A stretch of 6,697 nt of DNA from an uncultured Methanobrevibacter sp. (GTDB lineage Archaea > Methanobacteriota > Methanobacteria > Methanobacteriales > Methanobacteriaceae). The notes beneath the pieces are model-generated. The model was not told where the DNA came from, did not search any database, and saw nothing but the letters and a program-made list of their open reading frames with translations. The translations under genes and the position numbers were made by a program. The stretch is taken from positions 1 to 6,697 of the forward strand of contig NZ_CALDKF010000050.1 in the NCBI RefSeq assembly GCF_937898925.1. The letters run 5' to 3'. Positions 5,670 through 6,697 of this stretch are shown one piece after another. Each line of letters starts with the position of its first letter. The stretch's first letter is position 1.

Positions 5670-6064
5670 AGATTTTCGTAGATTCCTCTTTTTTAATTGC
5701 ATTAGTGAATGAAAATGACTCATTGCATGAGAAATCGTTGGAATATATTGACTTGATTGAGAAAAATGACTGCTATATAAGCAATCTAGTCATTAATGAA
5801 GTCATAACTGTAATTGGAAATAAGATAGATTTGGAAACTGCCATTTCTGCATTTGATCTTATTAATGACATTTTCCATGTAATAAATGAGTATGAAATCA
5901 AGGATTTCAATTCAACTACCATGTTGATATATGAAAAACATAACACTAAATTGAGTTTCACTGATTGCAGCATAATTGTGGATATGCATTATCATAAAAT
6001 TGAAAATCTTTTAAGCTTTGACAAGGAATTTAAAAAAGCTGAAGGGATAAATTTAATTTTATAA
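5666..6064 (+). CDS. vapC: PIN-domain ribonuclease toxin (VapC-like)
   Basis: PIN nucleases cut RNA with a cluster of acidic residues that hold Mg2+ or Mn2+; VapC toxins typically cleave tRNA or rRNA and stop growth. The 132-residue chain shows the full PIN layout: FVDSSFLIAL (4-13) with Asp6, SNLVINEV (39-46) with Glu45, LSFTDCSI (96-103) with Asp100, and LLSFDKEF (115-122) with Asp119. All four acidic positions are present, so the enzyme should be active. The length is normal for VapC. The start codon overlaps the antitoxin stop (ATGA), and GAGGAG at 5651-5656 lies nine bases upstream, giving strong coupled initiation. A T-rich stretch directly follows the stop. It lies between a housekeeping gene and a compositionally foreign segment, a common place for such pairs. 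The target RNA cannot be inferred. Confidence 0.88.
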   Translation: MKIFVDSSFLIALVNENDSLHEKSLEYIDLIEKNDCYISNLVINEVITVIGNKIDLETAISAFDLINDIFHVINEYEIKDFNSTTMLIYEKHNTKLSFTDCSIIVDMHYHKIENLLSFDKEFKKAEGINLIL

Positions 6065-6231
6065 TTTTTTTAATCTAATTTTAATTTTTTAATCTCATTA
6101 TAATTTTACTAAATCGCTAATTTTTACTTATTTTTAGTTATTTTTTCATATAAATATGATAATGATTTTATTTTGAAATTTAAAGGGTTTAAAATCGTTA
6201 TATTTAAGTATTAATCCTTAAAAATCTATTT
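6065..6231. other. Gene-free, extremely AT-rich spacer after the toxin gene
   Basis: This holds no convincing ORF or RNA gene. Positions 6071-6180 contain about 12% G+C. T-runs directly after 6064 probably end the toxin-antitoxin transcript. GTTATATTTAAG (6198-6208) resembles a plus-strand TATA box that would start transcription near 6228, inside the next, compositionally different segment. TTAAG (6204-6208) and CTTAA (6217-6221) form a minor dyad. Confidence 0.5.
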
Positions 6232-6321
6232 TTAGGTTTCAAACCTATTTGTCACACGATGAATTACGAGGTTATCTTTCTTGAGTAGGGTAACTACCTT
6301 ACCCCAGAATTTTCTTCTCAT
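6232..6321 (-). CDS. Candidate 29-residue small protein in the foreign-looking segment
   Basis: On the minus strand an ATG at 6321 opens a 29-codon frame ending in TAA at 6234-6232. It begins MRRKFWGKVVTLLKKDNL and ends with TNRFET. The peptide is basic and protein-like, with alternating hydrophobic residues and codons such as ACC, CTC, GTA and CGT. An in-frame TGA lies four codons upstream of the ATG, so this is not the visible end of a longer intact frame; it could still be a remnant of one. AGAG about five to eight bases upstream is a weak ribosome-binding site. It lies 128 bp downstream of the partial winged-helix gene on the same strand. The frame overlaps hairpins that could instead belong to an RNA. 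I do not recognise the family. Confidence 0.35.
   Translation of the reverse strand: MRRKFWGKVVTLLKKDNLVIHRVTNRFET
6233..6247. repeat. Perfect 15-bp palindrome at the composition boundary
   Basis: TAGGTTT-C-AAACCTA (6233-6247) is perfectly symmetrical with 7-bp arms around one base. It sits where AT-rich spacer gives way to richer DNA and overlaps the stop of the candidate small ORF. It could be an element end, an operator or, on the minus strand, a terminator stem followed by a TTTTT run (6219-6224 region). Confidence 0.5.
6288..6304. repeat. GC-containing hairpin GGGTAA / TTACCC
   Basis: GGGTAA (6288-6293) and TTACCC (6299-6304) form a perfect 6-bp stem with the loop CTACC. It is followed by a second possible stem AGAATT (6306-6311) / AATTCT (6322-6327). 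Such stems stand out in a region where neighbouring spacers have almost no G or C. Confidence 0.4.
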
Positions 6322-6326
6322 AATTC

Positions 6327-6429
6327 TCTGTCACAGTCGTTCTCATTTTGCCGAAAATCAAAAACCACTTTTCTTTGGTTAATGTTTAACAGATTTTAAT
6401 AGGGGGTATCAGCTAATTTACGTGACAGA
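6327..6429. repeat. Separated inverted repeat TCTGTCAC / GTGACAGA
   Basis: TCTGTCAC (6327-6334) and GTGACAGA (6422-6429) are perfect 8-bp arms 87 nt apart, and TGTCAC occurs a third time at 6250-6255. The enclosed 6335-6421 stretch has no ORF I can support and includes the G-run AGGGGGTATC (6401-6410). The arms could bracket a structured RNA, an origin or transfer site, or be binding sites for the neighbouring DNA-binding protein. Confidence 0.4.
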
Positions 6430-6448
6430 AAAATAATTTTTATGCAGT

Positions 6449-6697
6449 TCATTTTGGATGCTTTTTTTCATATTCTTCAAGCATTTTTTGAGCTTTTTTC
6501 CGAGCCAAATCTTCCTGAAACTTTTTCATCTGCTGCTGATGAAAATACTCAACAGCATCTTGGATAGGCCTGATTGTATATTTCAAATTGCCGTTTTGTT
6601 TTTTACCGTTTTTCAGAATTATTTCTGTCGGTTCAGTATAGATTAAACACTTATCTTCAAGTTCTCTTACATATTTAGCAACTGTCGTTATACTTTT
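6449..6697 (-). CDS. Winged-helix-like DNA-binding protein, C-terminal part only
   Basis: An open minus-strand frame enters at the window edge and ends with TGA at 6451-6449, giving 82 residues. The first residues (SITTVAKYVRELEDKCLIYTEPT) look like the recognition helix and wing of a winged helix-turn-helix, with the common 'T-V-x-x-Y-V-x-x-L-E-x-x-x-L-I' pattern. A KNGKKQNGN wing turn and NLKYTIRP strand follow (29-44). A charged, glutamine- and lysine-rich helix fills residues 45-82 and may be a coiled coil (QQQMKKFQEDLARKKAQKML). Similar architecture occurs in replication initiators and regulators of plasmids and conjugative elements, but I cannot name the family. Codons CGG, CTG, CCG, ACG and CAG are more frequent than in the neighbouring archaeal genes, which hints at transfer. 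The N-terminus is outside the window. Confidence 0.65.
   Translation of the reverse strand, partial: KSITTVAKYVRELEDKCLIYTEPTEIILKNGKKQNGNLKYTIRPIQDAVEYFHQQQMKKFQEDLARKKAQKMLEEYEKKHPK

Noticed and set aside
6299..6346. 15-codon minus-strand frame MRTTVTENYEKKILG
   Set aside because: It is too short and overlaps the longer 29-codon frame in another register; nothing supports it.
6458..6646. 62-codon plus-strand frame MLFFIFFKHF...
   Set aside because: It is a phenylalanine-rich antisense of the lysine-rich minus-strand winged-helix frame, which has far better protein character.
1..6697. CRISPR array
   Set aside because: No regularly spaced direct repeats of 24-40 nt occur anywhere; the only repeats are short dyads.

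Overview
The window looks like a piece of chromosome from an AT-rich methanogenic archaeon, most likely a Methanobrevibacter-like member of the Methanobacteriales. The reasons are the very AT-rich spacers with archaeal TATA-like boxes and T-tract ends, the YcaO/TfuA pair that thioamidates methyl-coenzyme M reductase, and an archaeal-length M24 prolidase. The genus is inferred from style and content; no 16S or mcr gene is present.

Layout. Positions 1-54 hold the last 17 codons of a protein ending in a CBS-domain-like strand/helix, followed by a long near-perfect hairpin (55-88) and a second hairpin with a T-tract (101-134). Positions 339-866 (+) encode an unrecognised 171-175 aa protein. It converges on a minus-strand block: a LarE-type PP-loop sulfur transferase (931-1998/2010), TfuA (2165-2800) and YcaO (2842-4095). 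Divergent from ycaO is an M24 Xaa-Pro dipeptidase (4247-5290, +). An AbrB-type antitoxin and PIN-domain toxin follow (5430-6064, +), overlapping by 4 nt and preceded by an inverted repeat next to a TATA box. After about 170 bp of extremely AT-rich DNA, composition changes near 6231: the last 470 bp hold hairpins, a 29-codon minus-strand small ORF, and the C-terminal 82 residues of a minus-strand winged-helix-like protein cut by the window edge. This end looks like the edge of an acquired element.

How the genes may work together. YcaO activates a peptide amide with ATP and TfuA is its usual partner in thioamide formation; in methanogens the known target is the thioglycine of McrA. A LarE-family protein with three well-placed cysteines, the pattern of [4Fe-4S]-type sulfur insertases, lies just downstream on the same strand. 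The most interesting hypothesis in the window is that this LarE homologue helps supply sulfur to YcaO-TfuA instead of, or as well as, making a nickel-pincer cofactor. No larB or larC lies in the window. The link rests on gene proximity only. LarE also carries about 100 extra C-terminal residues that may be a partial duplication of its preceding alpha/beta unit.
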